Assembly (NCBI GenBank): GCA_021772775.1
Contig: JAJFLH010000031.1
Location: forward strand, 100,334-164,333
DNA: 64,000 nt
Source of the DNA: Mariprofundus sp.
GTDB lineage: Bacteria; Pseudomonadota; Zetaproteobacteria; Mariprofundales; Mariprofundaceae
Direction of reading: 5' to 3'
The position numbers were made by a program, and so were the translations under genes. The notes under the pieces were generated by a model. The model ran no database searches. It was given only the letters and a program-made list of their open reading frames with translations, and was not told the DNA's origin. Below, piece after piece: positions 1 through 8,369 of the stretch. Position 1 is the first letter of the stretch; each line of letters begins with the position of its first letter.

Positions 1-230
1 AAGGTGTTCATCTCTTCCAAAAGCTCAATATTACGCGCATTCGATTTTGCCAATGCCGATTCAAGCCTGGCGATTTCAGCTTTACTCAGCTCTGACTCAC
101 CACTGCCTTGCATCTTCGATACGAGAAGAATCATCGCCAATAGAAATATAAATGCTGCGAGCATTAACAGCGCCATATCGGAAAAAACCTCGTAAATTGA
201 AGCGGTATCCTGACTCTTACGTGAACGCAT
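1..230 (-). CDS. MotB/TolR/OmpA-type membrane protein, N-terminal part (runs off the left edge)
   Basis: The minus strand opens with ATG at 230 and stays open to the window edge, giving about 76 residues that start MRSRKSQDTASIYEVFSDMA. One hydrophobic segment (about residues 18-36) follows a short basic cytoplasmic tail. A charged stretch rich in Glu, Lys and Leu follows, likely a coiled coil. This is the layout of MotB/TolR-like partners of MotA/TolQ/ExbB proteins, and the upstream neighbour is such a protein with only two bases between the genes. Neither the Asp proton-channel position nor the C-terminal domain can be judged, because the gene leaves the window. The pair could be a flagellar-type stator or a Tol/Exb-like energiser. 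Confidence 0.7.
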   Translation of the reverse strand, partial: MRSRKSQDTASIYEVFSDMALLMLAAFIFLLAMILLVSKMQGSGESELSKAEIARLESALAKSNARNIELLEEMNT

Positions 231-232
231 AA

Positions 233-1324
233 TTAGCTCTCAGCTTTATCGTTTGTTGTTGAAGAAGCGTGCGATGTTTGAAATCCCATAGCGCTAAGCA
301 GGCGCTGTTTAAAGCCGGCCAGCTGTTTTTGTAGACTCAATTCATAACGCAACACTTTGGCATAATGGCGATGGACGGCAATGGCTTTAAACACCTCATC
401 ATCGGCTTCATCTAATCGTGTGGCGTCTTTCATTGCAGACATCTCTTCTGAAAATTCCGCCATGGCTTTTTTACTCGACGTTAATGAGTGCCCCAGCATG
501 GATAGACGTTGATCCATGCCTTCAAGTACCTCATCCAAGATAAGAAAATCACGCTGCACTGAAGCTGTTAGCTGAACCGAGGCATACACCATGCAGCTGC
601 GCACCAATAGATCTTGCAGGGCTTCAATGGAGTTATCAGTGATATAGGCAAAGACACGCAACAGTACGCCGCCCATAATGGCACCGAGCAGGGTAGTATA
701 AAATGCTAACCCCATACCAGATAGAGCTTCGCTCAAGCTATTCAGCATGGTCTCAGTGTCTGCACCGACATTGTTCAGAGCACCATTTAGGCCGGTTAAG
801 GTTACAGTTAAGCCCATCACTGTACCGATCAAACCAATGGTAATAAGCAGACTCCCCAACAAACCGACAAAACGACTGGAGCGGATATGAGAAGCAAATT
901 CTACGGTGCTCAGATCCGTTAATACGACCTGACCACCACTTTTATCGATATGCTGCAGGGCTTCAAAAAAACGACTTGATGCACTCGATACGCGACGCAT
1001 GGGTAAACGGGCTGCGTGCAGGCCACCATGTTTAAGCTTCGCTTCCATGCGATAGGCAAAGTACCATTCACGCGTCAATAACAAAACATGCAAAAAACTG
1101 ACAAATACGCCGAGAGCAAAAGCATTGATAATCACCCATGTCACACGTGAAGTGTCATGACGAATAAACTCCCACAGATCTGCCTGCTGATAGAGTTGCA
1201 TAAATACAACCGCGCTTATCGTTGCCCAAACAACCCAGAACATCAACGTCTTTAATCCACGTTGATCCATTGCTTTTTGTTGGTTACGAGCTCTAGCCGG
1301 GGGGGATGATGGTGTGGAAGTCAT
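233..1324 (-). CDS. MotA/TolQ/ExbB-family proton channel protein
   Basis: This 363-residue protein is read from the ATG at 1324, which follows a good GGAG site; a longer frame exists but has no such site. Two hydrophobic helices lie in the N-terminal 100 residues. A later pair (FVGLLGSLLITIGLIGTVMG and the GLAFYTTLLGAIMGGVLL region) matches the conserved TolQ/ExbB/MotA channel helices. The C-terminal tail is soluble and charged. The family forms a proton-conducting pentamer that energises a TolR/ExbD/MotB-type partner, and such a partner begins two bases downstream. Neither flagellar genes nor tolA/tolB are visible nearby, so the driven machine is unknown. A run of seven G near the start (1299-1305) encodes Pro-Pro and is in frame. 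Confidence 0.8.
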   Translation of the reverse strand: MTSTPSSPPARARNQQKAMDQRGLKTLMFWVVWATISAVVFMQLYQQADLWEFIRHDTSRVTWVIINAFALGVFVSFLHVLLLTREWYFAYRMEAKLKHGGLHAARLPMRRVSSASSRFFEALQHIDKSGGQVVLTDLSTVEFASHIRSSRFVGLLGSLLITIGLIGTVMGLTVTLTGLNGALNNVGADTETMLNSLSEALSGMGLAFYTTLLGAIMGGVLLRVFAYITDNSIEALQDLLVRSCMVYASVQLTASVQRDFLILDEVLEGMDQRLSMLGHSLTSSKKAMAEFSEEMSAMKDATRLDEADDEVFKAIAVHRHYAKVLRYELSLQKQLAGFKQRLLSAMGFQTSHASSTTNDKAES

Positions 1325-1373
1325 TGTTTCTCCTCTTTGCTTGAAATGAAGCCAAACTGTTTGTGAATTGTTT

Positions 1374-2750
1374 TCATAAGTTCGATGTGCTGCCAGTTTT
1401 CTCACTCTTTACGAAATGGGTCACATGAAACCTGTCCGACCAGCCATTATCCGCACTGACCACCACACGAAAGCGGTGCAGCCCTGCAGGCAGAGTGTCT
1501 GATACATGCAGGATGACACTCTTACGGCCGGCCGTTTCAAAATGAATCTGCTGTTTATCCAATAAAAACGAATCATTAAGGCCTTCAACCTGAATTGTAA
1601 CATTAGCAGGTGAGAACAGTTTATGTGCAATATTGATATTGTAATCAAGCACCTTACCGGCACTATTTTCTGCCATTTGAGAAACAGAGAACTCCTCACT
1701 CTGGTAAGCGGTAATACCCATGCCTAACAGTAAGGCGCCGGCCAGCGTGGACAGTAGGGGGGGGCTTGAGCGCATCAGAAAAAGAGCGGCAGGGTTTAGT
1801 TTTTTTGAGGTACTATTTTTTTCACCGATTACAAAGCTTAATAGGCCGGGTTCATTCCCCTTTTTGCGTTTGCTATTGAGCTCATCACAGGCCGTTACAC
1901 ATGCTCCACAATTGATACAGTTATCAATCTGGCCGGTAGTGCGTGGATCGAGATCAAGCACACATGCATCCACGCAGTAATGACATTGCGTGCAGCGCTC
2001 CGCTCGTTGATCATCATAGCGAAGGCGCAGCGAGTAAGTCGATTTGAAAGACTCCTGCCAGACGCGATAGAAACACATGTATTTGCACCACAAATGTTTC
2101 ACTGCTGCTATATCAAATAGAAACAGACCGGTGAAAATCAGATATATCCAGTAGAGACTGCCATTATTCATAGCTTCTTCCGATAGCGTCATGTAAGACC
2201 AGATAACCGATGGCGGGTTAAAGTAGAGCAGGGGAATCAGGGCATAAAGCATGGCCGGTAATAGCAAGCCGATCGCTAGCAGAAGATAGTTCAGCATGGA
2301 CTGTTTGCGCACAGCCACCTTCATTTGTTCACCACTAATATCCAACATGTCCGCACTACGCCCAAGCAACTTACGTGTCAGCATGTCTGCAAATTCTGCA
2401 GCCGTATTCTGCGGACACATCCAGCCACAAAAAGCTGACCCCACCAATGAATAGCTCATCACCAGCAGACTGGCGACAAATAGCCATAGACCAAATATAA
2501 GCAGAAAGTCCGAAAACCAGACCTGTCTTTCAAGCAGAATAAAATTGGCAGATTCCAGGTCGATACGAAATAGACCACTCACCGGGATTATAATCAGGAT
2601 GAATAGCGTTAGATATTGCAGGAGACGCCGTGACGGATGTAACACATTGGCTCCAGGCACATGCTCCTGACGTACCGGTATCTGTTTGAGGGCTTCTGAG
2701 GCGGACTTCGACGGACTTGGTCTCACTTTACTCTCATTCGCATCGCGCAC
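1374..2750 (-). CDS. ccoG: CcoG/RdxA-like polyferredoxin membrane protein
   Basis: At 458 residues this has the usual CcoG (FixG/RdxA) length. A transmembrane helix at about residues 45-62 is followed by more helices and the family hallmark FCGWMCPQ (Cys108, Cys112). Two ferredoxin-type clusters follow (Cys253-263 and Cys278-288, patterns CxxCxxCxxxC), then another helix and a periplasmic Ig-like tail with HKLFSPANVTIQVEGLNDS. CcoG proteins help assemble cbb3-type cytochrome c oxidase, probably in copper reduction. No ccoNOP genes lie in this window. The position beside the cytochrome/heme/Fnr cluster fits low-oxygen respiration. The gene is divergent from the LysR gene at 2953. Confidence 0.82.
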   Translation of the reverse strand: MRDANESKVRPSPSKSASEALKQIPVRQEHVPGANVLHPSRRLLQYLTLFILIIIPVSGLFRIDLESANFILLERQVWFSDFLLIFGLWLFVASLLVMSYSLVGSAFCGWMCPQNTAAEFADMLTRKLLGRSADMLDISGEQMKVAVRKQSMLNYLLLAIGLLLPAMLYALIPLLYFNPPSVIWSYMTLSEEAMNNGSLYWIYLIFTGLFLFDIAAVKHLWCKYMCFYRVWQESFKSTYSLRLRYDDQRAERCTQCHYCVDACVLDLDPRTTGQIDNCINCGACVTACDELNSKRKKGNEPGLLSFVIGEKNSTSKKLNPAALFLMRSSPPLLSTLAGALLLGMGITAYQSEEFSVSQMAENSAGKVLDYNINIAHKLFSPANVTIQVEGLNDSFLLDKQQIHFETAGRKSVILHVSDTLPAGLHRFRVVVSADNGWSDRFHVTHFVKSEKTGSTSNL

Positions 2751-2952
2751 TGTGACCCAAAGAGATCAATGCGATTCGGCTCGATACTGTTCGACAAAAT
2801 TGGCTTTGCTCCAGTAGCATAAATTCTCCGGATATCCGTAGTAGATGAAGTGCGCCTACTTTCGGAAGTGAGCGGAGGATAGTTGTCGTGCTTTTATCTA
2901 TCAATTCCCTAAAATAAGAATTAAGATGTGCAAAAATGCACAGGGAGTACTG

Positions 2953-3834
2953 ATGAATTGGGATGATCTCAGACTGTTTCTGGCTGTAGCGCGTGAAGGC
3001 TCTATCAGTGGAGGTGCCCGTAAACTGGGTGTGCAGCACTCCACGGTATCTAGGCGTATTCGGGCGCTGGAGAAAACGATGGGTGTGCGCTTGATTGAAC
3101 GCAAGAAGAGTGGTTATGAGCTCACACCTGCTGGTGAAAGCCTGAAACTAGCGGCCTGTAAAATGGAGCATGAGGTGTTGGAAGTCGATGGCTCTCTGGG
3201 CGGCTGGGACACCCACCTGACCGGTGAATTACGCGTCACTGCCACCAATATGATGGCGTCAGGCATTCTTATGCCCATGTTCGCACGTTTTAGCTTGAAT
3301 TATCCAGATGTGGATCTGCACCTGCTGGCCTCCAACAAAAACAGTAGTCTGGTTGAACGTGATGCTGATGTGGCGATTCGTATGACCAATACACCGAACG
3401 ATGCATTGATTGGTAAACAGCTGGGTACGGTTGCAACCACGGTGTATGCCAGCCACGAGTATTTGAAACAAATGCAGGAGGAGGGCACTAAACCGGTATG
3501 GCTGGGGGTGAACTGCTGTGCATTTCATAAAAGTTGGACCGGAAAAAAAGCCGCCGGTCAACGCCAAAATATCTATGTGGATGATACGTTATTAACAGCT
3601 GCAGCTCTCAAACAACATATTGGAGTGGCCTATCTTCCCTGTTTTATGGGGGATACAGATCAGGAACTGGTGCGAGTTTGCCCACCCGATCCGCAGATGA
3701 AGCTAGGTGTCTGGTTACTGTTTCACCAAGACCTCAAACGCACGGCCAGAGTATTGGCATTTCGTGATCACATGATCGAAGAGATGAAACAGCAAGCCCA
3801 TCTGCTTGAAGGTCTACTAGCCAAAGAAAACTGA
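2953..3834 (+). CDS. LysR-family transcriptional regulator
   Basis: A 293-residue protein starts at MNWDDLRLFLAVAREGS, just after GGGAG; an upstream in-frame ATG at 2926 has a poorer site. The N-terminal winged helix-turn-helix is typical of LysR (SISGGARKLGVQHSTVSRRI, then LGVRLIER-like MGVRLIERKKSGYELTPAGE). A substrate-binding type II periplasmic-like domain follows. Members usually control a divergent neighbour, which here would be the CcoG-like gene at 1374-2750, across about 200 bases of shared intergenic DNA. The ligand cannot be predicted. An 11-base G run starts directly after the stop codon. Confidence 0.88.
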   Translation: MNWDDLRLFLAVAREGSISGGARKLGVQHSTVSRRIRALEKTMGVRLIERKKSGYELTPAGESLKLAACKMEHEVLEVDGSLGGWDTHLTGELRVTATNMMASGILMPMFARFSLNYPDVDLHLLASNKNSSLVERDADVAIRMTNTPNDALIGKQLGTVATTVYASHEYLKQMQEEGTKPVWLGVNCCAFHKSWTGKKAAGQRQNIYVDDTLLTAAALKQHIGVAYLPCFMGDTDQELVRVCPPDPQMKLGVWLLFHQDLKRTARVLAFRDHMIEEMKQQAHLLEGLLAKEN

Positions 3835-3845
3835 GGGGGGGGGGG
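3835..3845. repeat. 11-base poly-G tract directly after the LysR stop
   Basis: Eleven consecutive G follow the TGA at 3832-3834. Runs of this length are rare and length-unstable. It lies between convergent genes (LysR on plus, cytochrome c' on minus), so a change in length would not break either protein. Other G/C runs in the first 11 kb are 7 bases at 1299, 8 at 1757 and 9 at 10567. Confidence 0.9.
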
Positions 3846-3876
3846 AGATGGGCACAGACTCTTGCTGGAGCCTCAA

Positions 3877-4350
3877 CTATTGGCGATAACTAGCATGGCA
3901 ACTTACACAGTAATTCATGGTTGTATGCAGTGCGCGCAGGGATTCTTTGATATTTCCTGTTTTTAAGACATCGCCTAAATCATCACCGCTTTGATGAAAT
4001 GCCAAGCCCTTTTGTTTGAAATCCTCATTCTCGAACATATTGCACATCTTCTGCATTGCCGGTGTTGCTCCCAGTTTGTTGTGCGCAACGTCAGATGCTT
4101 CGTCAAATTTCTCTTCGGCCAAAAGGCCTATAATGGATTGCAATGCTTCCACATGTGAACGCATATTGGATAACTGATGCTGTTTCATTGCAGGCGGTAG
4201 ATTGAGAGAGATGCGCTCATCCAGGCCTGCAGCCATATGTTGTTGGTGCATCGTCATACCATGTTTTGCAGGATCATGATCTGCAGCATAGGCGTAGATG
4301 GAGAAGCCCATCAATATTATTGCGCTTGTGGTCAGTATTGCTTTTTTCAT
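3877..4350 (-). CDS. Cytochrome c' family (class II) periplasmic cytochrome
   Basis: This protein of about 157 residues has an N-terminal signal peptide, a His/Met-rich mature N-terminus (MTMHQQHM) and a helical body. A single heme site CVSCH lies ten residues from the C-terminus inside NYCVSCHASYRQ. A C-terminal CxxCHxxYR is the signature of cytochrome c' four-helix bundles, which bind NO or CO at a five-coordinate heme. AAGGAG lies seven bases before the ATG at 4350, which therefore looks better than the ATG at 4356. Upstream are a palindrome resembling an FNR box and the Crp/Fnr-type gene. A role in NO binding or as an electron carrier is inference. Confidence 0.8.
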   Translation of the reverse strand: MKKAILTTSAIILMGFSIYAYAADHDPAKHGMTMHQQHMAAGLDERISLNLPPAMKQHQLSNMRSHVEALQSIIGLLAEEKFDEASDVAHNKLGATPAMQKMCNMFENEDFKQKGLAFHQSGDDLGDVLKTGNIKESLRALHTTMNYCVSCHASYRQ

Positions 4351-4418
4351 CTTCATGCTCCTTATTTGCAAATGGCGTCATGTGTGCTGGACTATGTGAA
4401 GAGCAGCAGTAAGGAGGA

Positions 4419-4440
4419 AAATACTGCCAGCTCAGTATTT
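4419..4440. other. Perfect 8-bp inverted repeat in the cytochrome c' leader
   Basis: AAATACTG and CAGTATTT flank a six-base loop. On the minus strand the repeat lies after the fnr-like stop and is followed by TTTT, so it could be a weak terminator of that gene. It could equally be an operator in front of the cytochrome c' gene. Confidence 0.45.
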
Positions 4441-4448
4441 ATCTCTGT

Positions 4449-4462
4449 ATGATTTGGATCAT
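4449..4462. promoter_or_regulatory. Candidate FNR/DNR-type box
   Basis: The palindrome ATGAT-TTGG-ATCAT matches the FNR consensus TTGAT-N4-ATCAA except for one base at each outer edge. It is about 105 bases upstream of the cytochrome c' start, so an activating position near -41 would leave a leader of about 60 bases. It sits just past the stop codon of the Crp/Fnr-type gene. Confidence 0.5.
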
Positions 4463-4469
4463 ATAGCCA

Positions 4470-5057
4470 TTAAAGCAATTGAATCGATGATGCCTTTCTT
4501 ATCAACTTCCCTTCGTTCTCAAGGCATTTTAAGTTGCGGTAAAATGTTTCATGCGCCAAGCCCAACTGATAAGCCATATCCTTGTAAGATAGTTGTAGAT
4601 GTACCTCATGACCGCCATCTGCTTCAAGTTGGAAGTAGCAGTACATGCGCTGTTTGGCAGAGCGAATATTCTTGATCTCGAGCAGCGCGCGCAGATGGCG
4701 TATCCTGCGGGCAAACAGCTCTACTAGCTCCATCATGGTGTCAGGCTCACGTTTAAGGGCAATAAGCAGACTTTTCCTATCAAAACAGGATAGTTCTGCG
4801 GATTGGCTCTGTACAATGGCTGAACAGTGATATCTATCCGAAAATAGAGAGGCTTCGGCTATCATATCTTTAGAAACGGCGAGCTGCAAAATGATGTCAT
4901 TGCCATCGATAGAGTGGCGAACCAATTTGACCACACCTTGGCGTACGACATACATATACTCAACATGATCGCCTTGATGAAACAGGTAATCACCCTTCTG
5001 AAGAAGACGCTTTTTGTCCGGCATGAGGCGCTGAAGAATGGCTGCTGAATCATCCAT
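4470..5057 (-). CDS. Crp/Fnr-family regulator without the FNR cysteine cluster
   Basis: A 195-residue protein has an N-terminal cyclic-nucleotide-binding-like beta roll (KGDYLFHQGDHVEYMYVVRQ), the long dimer helix and a C-terminal HTH_Crp domain ending in LAHETFYRNLKCLENEG. The Glu-Thr and Arg of the recognition helix fit FNR/DNR-type half-sites. No N-terminal Cys cluster is present, so it cannot sense oxygen through a 4Fe-4S cluster as E. coli FNR does. It may instead be a heme- or NO-responsive DNR-like protein. Location among cytochromes, a globin and hemN supports control of low-oxygen or NO-linked respiration. The start follows TAGGAG. A dyad TGATT-N5-AATCA at 5112-5126 lies upstream and could mediate autoregulation. 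Confidence 0.85.
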   Translation of the reverse strand: MDDSAAILQRLMPDKKRLLQKGDYLFHQGDHVEYMYVVRQGVVKLVRHSIDGNDIILQLAVSKDMIAEASLFSDRYHCSAIVQSQSAELSCFDRKSLLIALKREPDTMMELVELFARRIRHLRALLEIKNIRSAKQRMYCYFQLEADGGHEVHLQLSYKDMAYQLGLAHETFYRNLKCLENEGKLIRKASSIQLL

Positions 5058-5155
5058 CTATGAACAATCTCCTAATGTTAATTTGTAGACTATTCAATGC
5101 TTAACTCCTACTGATTTGCCCAATCAAGCAAAGGAGTAATAATAGCCCTGTGCTG

Positions 5156-5554
5156 TTATTCTGATTGGTTGCGCATGAAATCGGCGACGGCGTAAAGAGA
5201 GGCATACAAATCATCTCGCAGGGTTTTATCGTCGATTGTCTCATTAAGGGCGTGGCGCATGCAGAGCATCCACTGATCACGTTCGGCATCACCGATTTTG
5301 AAGGTGATATGACGTTGGCGCAGGCGCGGGTGACCGAACTTCTCTATGAACAGTGATGGGCCACCCATCCAGCCAGAGAGAAACATGAATAGTTTATCTT
5401 CAGCTGATTGCAGGTTATCGGCATGCATCCAGCGGATTGTTTGTATCTCCTGCAACTCATCCAGATGTTTGTAAAAGGATTGAACCAGTGGGCGTAGTTT
5501 GGCTTCGCCACCGATGCGTTCGTAGAGGGGGCGGGTATCGCTTTGGATTTGCAT
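5156..5554 (-). CDS. Group II truncated hemoglobin
   Basis: This 132-residue globin carries the group II signature GHPRLRQRH, with the proximal His at residue 82 and Trp95 at the G8 position. LYERIGGE lies near the N-terminus. Truncated hemoglobins of this group bind O2 or NO and have been linked to NO detoxification or oxygen delivery. It is read after hemN, but a strong hairpin terminator separates the two genes and leaves only about 33 bases for a leader, so expression needs read-through or a promoter inside hemN. The start follows AAAGGAG. Confidence 0.88.
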   Translation of the reverse strand: MQIQSDTRPLYERIGGEAKLRPLVQSFYKHLDELQEIQTIRWMHADNLQSAEDKLFMFLSGWMGGPSLFIEKFGHPRLRQRHITFKIGDAERDQWMLCMRHALNETIDDKTLRDDLYASLYAVADFMRNQSE

Positions 5555-5586
5555 GGCATATCTCCTTTATCGGGGGAATGAGGCAT

Positions 5587-5617
5587 AAAAAAGGCCAGGC
5601 ATATAGCCCGGCCTTTT
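5587..5617 (-). terminator. Rho-independent terminator after hemN
   Basis: On the minus strand AAAAGGCC pairs with GGCCTTTT around an inner GGGC/GCCT step and an ATATA loop, and a further TT run follows. It lies 15 bases after the hemN stop. Confidence 0.8.
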
Positions 5618-5631
5618 CGAATGAAACGAAT

Positions 5632-7071
5632 TCAGATCACTTTCGAGAAGTTACTGCCTTCTTTTTTCTTTTGCAGGTATTCATCGAATACCATGGCGAT
5701 ATTACGAATCAACAGACGACCAGCTGGCAATACCGTTAAACCATCTTCACGCAGTTCAACGAGCTTGTCTTCAACCATCTCCTGCAGATCTGCTAGGCCA
5801 TCGGCAAAGTGCTCTTTGAAATTGATGTTAAACTCAGTTTCAAAGGGTGCATAAGTCAGAGCGAAGTCACACATCAAACGCATGATCACCTGACGACGCA
5901 GATGATCTTCATCGGAGAGGATATAACCTCTGAATACAGGATGGTTATTTTGATCGACACATTCAGTGTATTGGTCCATCTCTTTCTCATTTTGGAAGAA
6001 ACCACCACCGATATAACCAATGGAGGTGAGACCTAAACCAATCAGATCACACTCAGCCTGAGTACTATAGCCCTGGAAGTTGCGGTATAACTTACCTTCA
6101 CGCTGAGCTACAGTAAGTTCATCCTCCGGTTTGGCAAAATGATCCATACCAATAAACACATAACCAGCATCTAGCAATGTGTTGATGCTGTGCTCAAGGA
6201 TGTTCAGTTTTTCCTGTGGCGTAGGGATAGCTGCTTCATCAATGCGGCGTTGTGGCATGAACATATGTGGCATATGGGCATAATTGAACAGCGCAATACG
6301 ATCAGGACTAAAATCAATAATGGTCTTCAAGGTTGCATCAAAGGTCTCTACTGTCTGATGTGGCAGGCCATACATCAAATCGATATTCATTGATTCAAAA
6401 CCGTGTTCACGCGCTTCTGTGAGCACACGCATGGTCTCTTCTTTAGACTGAATGCGATTGACTGCTTTTTGAACGATTGGATCAAAATCCTGTACACCCA
6501 TGCTCATTCGATTCAGACCGATCTCTTCTAAAACACTAACGGTATCTTCATCACATTCACGCGGATCGATTTCAATACTGAACTCGCCATCATCTTTGGC
6601 AACGAACTGAAAGCGTGAACGCAGTTTGTTCATGATCGCACGCATCTGATCGTTGTTCATGAAAGTAGGGGTGCCACCACCAAAATGCAGCTGAGTCACA
6701 GGGCGCTGGCAATCATTGCCATTATCATCAGTCATGCTATCAGCTACACGGTCAATCTCTTTAAGCAAAAGCTCCAGATAGGGCTCTGCACGATGGTACT
6801 GTTTGGTAACAATCTTATTGCAGCCACAGTAATAACAGATGGTATTACAGAATGGGATGTGAATATAAAGCGACAGTGGCGCATCATCAGCAGCAACACG
6901 CTGCAGAGTCTTGTCATAATCTTTAGCACCAATGCCTGTATGGAACATCGGAGCGGTCGGATATGAGGTATAACGTGGACCTGCTTTATCGTATTTTTTG
7001 ATAATCTCTAGGTTGAAAAGATTAGCGCCCCCCAATTGGGAGGCGCTTTGATCAGAACTGCTGCTAGTCAT
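5632..7071 (-). CDS. hemN: Oxygen-independent coproporphyrinogen III oxidase (radical SAM)
   Basis: At 479 residues this matches HemN length. The radical SAM cluster motif CNTICYYC (Cys75, Cys79, Cys82) is followed by the extra Cys84 typical of HemN. N-terminal NLEIIKKYDKAGPRYTSYPT and HFGGGTPTF are strong family markers. The enzyme decarboxylates coproporphyrinogen III to protoporphyrinogen IX without O2 in the cytoplasm. Its ATG overlaps the stop of the triheme cytochrome by one base (TAATG), so the two are translationally coupled and heme supply is linked to cytochrome c production. A terminator follows. Confidence 0.97.
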   Translation of the reverse strand: MTSSSSDQSASQLGGANLFNLEIIKKYDKAGPRYTSYPTAPMFHTGIGAKDYDKTLQRVAADDAPLSLYIHIPFCNTICYYCGCNKIVTKQYHRAEPYLELLLKEIDRVADSMTDDNGNDCQRPVTQLHFGGGTPTFMNNDQMRAIMNKLRSRFQFVAKDDGEFSIEIDPRECDEDTVSVLEEIGLNRMSMGVQDFDPIVQKAVNRIQSKEETMRVLTEAREHGFESMNIDLMYGLPHQTVETFDATLKTIIDFSPDRIALFNYAHMPHMFMPQRRIDEAAIPTPQEKLNILEHSINTLLDAGYVFIGMDHFAKPEDELTVAQREGKLYRNFQGYSTQAECDLIGLGLTSIGYIGGGFFQNEKEMDQYTECVDQNNHPVFRGYILSDEDHLRRQVIMRLMCDFALTYAPFETEFNINFKEHFADGLADLQEMVEDKLVELREDGLTVLPAGRLLIRNIAMVFDEYLQKKKEGSNFSKVI

Positions 7072-7892
7072 TATTTTGTGTTGTTCCTTATATATACGAT
7101 GAGGTCTTGAACTTCATCTGAGGTAAGTTTTTCAATATGTTTACCAGCGCGATTGACATGACGACCATGGCGAATACGAAGATCCAATAGGCGATCATCC
7201 AAATCAGCAACAACACGTGTTGCAGCCGCGTTACCAATCAGCTTGATAGCACGAGGTGTGGCATGGCAAGTTGTGCAATTACTGGCAAATAGCTTCTTAC
7301 CATTAGATGAATTGGACATATAACGCAGTGAATAGACATAGTTGGCAACATCGGAAAGGTCTTTGTTGTTTAATTGATGACGTTTGCTGGTCATCAATGT
7401 GCCAGGGCGTCCATAACGCATAGTATGCATAATTTCATCAAAGTTTTGTTTGGAATAGACCAAGTTTTTAGCGCCCATGCCTGTTTGAGCACGTCCATCA
7501 GAACCATGACACTTGATACAGACTGCACCAAAGCGTTTCTTGCCGTTGGCAATATTAGGTGTGTAGCTAAATGTTTTGATGTAATCAATGACGGCTTCGA
7601 TCTCCAGCGCATCCAGGCTGTATTTCTTTGGCGTCATCGCAGTGCCATTTACACCATAAGTGATAATACGGCGAAATTCATCCCTGCTTACGTGTTCGGC
7701 AATGGCTCTGAGGTTTCTAGCTGGAAAAGGTTTTAAAGTTTTACCCAGTTTGCTTACTTCACCTGTAGCACCATGGCAGGATGCACAACTGGCATCGTAT
7801 AGAGCCTTCCCATCCAAGTTGTCAGCTGCTGAGGCAACCAAGGGTGACATAAATAAAGCCGCTGCCACTCCAATCCATAGTTTAATTCGCAT
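7071..7892 (-). CDS. Triheme periplasmic cytochrome c
   Basis: A 273-residue protein reads from ATG at 7892, after GGAGAG. A signal peptide ends near VASA (residue 22). Three class I cytochrome c domains carry heme sites CASCH (36-40), CIKCH (125-129) and CTTCH (206-210), with Met86 and Met167 in GTxMT contexts as likely axial ligands of the first two. The third domain lacks an obvious Met in the same context and may use another ligand. It is coupled to hemN downstream. Probable role: periplasmic electron carrier for a terminal oxidase or reductase; the partner cannot be told from sequence. Confidence 0.88.
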   Translation of the reverse strand: MRIKLWIGVAAALFMSPLVASAADNLDGKALYDASCASCHGATGEVSKLGKTLKPFPARNLRAIAEHVSRDEFRRIITYGVNGTAMTPKKYSLDALEIEAVIDYIKTFSYTPNIANGKKRFGAVCIKCHGSDGRAQTGMGAKNLVYSKQNFDEIMHTMRYGRPGTLMTSKRHQLNNKDLSDVANYVYSLRYMSNSSNGKKLFASNCTTCHATPRAIKLIGNAAATRVVADLDDRLLDLRIRHGRHVNRAGKHIEKLTSDEVQDLIVYIRNNTK

Positions 7893-7967
7893 AAATCTCT
7901 CCTTCCCCATTAGAATTGATGGGCTTAACTATTTACCACATGAGTTCTGAGTGCAAGGTTTGTTGCG

Positions 7968-8255
7968 TTATTGCGTGCTAATAATCAGTGCAACCAGTGC
8001 GTCAATCTGTTCTTCGTTAAACTTTTTGTTGAATTTAGGCATTCTTTTCTTGCCGTTGGTAATAATCTCTTTCAATACAGCAGGATCATTACTCATCTGT
8101 TTAAAACCAGGACCCATTTTTTTGCCGTCAAGTTTGTGGCACATTTTGCATTTTTTGCTGTAAAGTTTTTCAGCATTGATTCCGTCAGCCATTGCGACCT
8201 GTGAGCTTAGTCCAAAGCAAGCTGCTGCCGCCAAGATAAGATATGTTTTTTTCAT
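7968..8255 (-). CDS. Small monoheme cytochrome c (c551/c552-like)
   Basis: The 95-residue product from ATG 8255 (AAAGGAG seven bases upstream) has a signal peptide ending at AMA-DG, heme site CKMCH at 36-40 and Met72 in the KKRMPKF context as sixth ligand. Length and layout match soluble class I cytochromes that shuttle electrons in the periplasm. The mature protein is strongly basic (many Lys), suited to docking on an acidic partner. Confidence 0.88.
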   Translation of the reverse strand: MKKTYLILAAAACFGLSSQVAMADGINAEKLYSKKCKMCHKLDGKKMGPGFKQMSNDPAVLKEIITNGKKRMPKFNKKFNEEQIDALVALIISTQ

Positions 8256-8369
8256 GTCGTTCTCCTTTGTAATGCCCCATATAAACGATGAAGCAATGAT
8301 AAACTTTGTGAGATCAAACCTGTAGTGGAATGAATGCACTTAAGGGTTAAATGATTTCGCTGATGTGAA

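Noticed and set aside
5112..5126. TGATT-N5-AATCA dyad upstream of the Crp/Fnr gene as an FNR box
   Set aside because: Spacing and half-sites do not match TTGAT-N4-ATCAA; I mention it only as a possible autoregulatory site.
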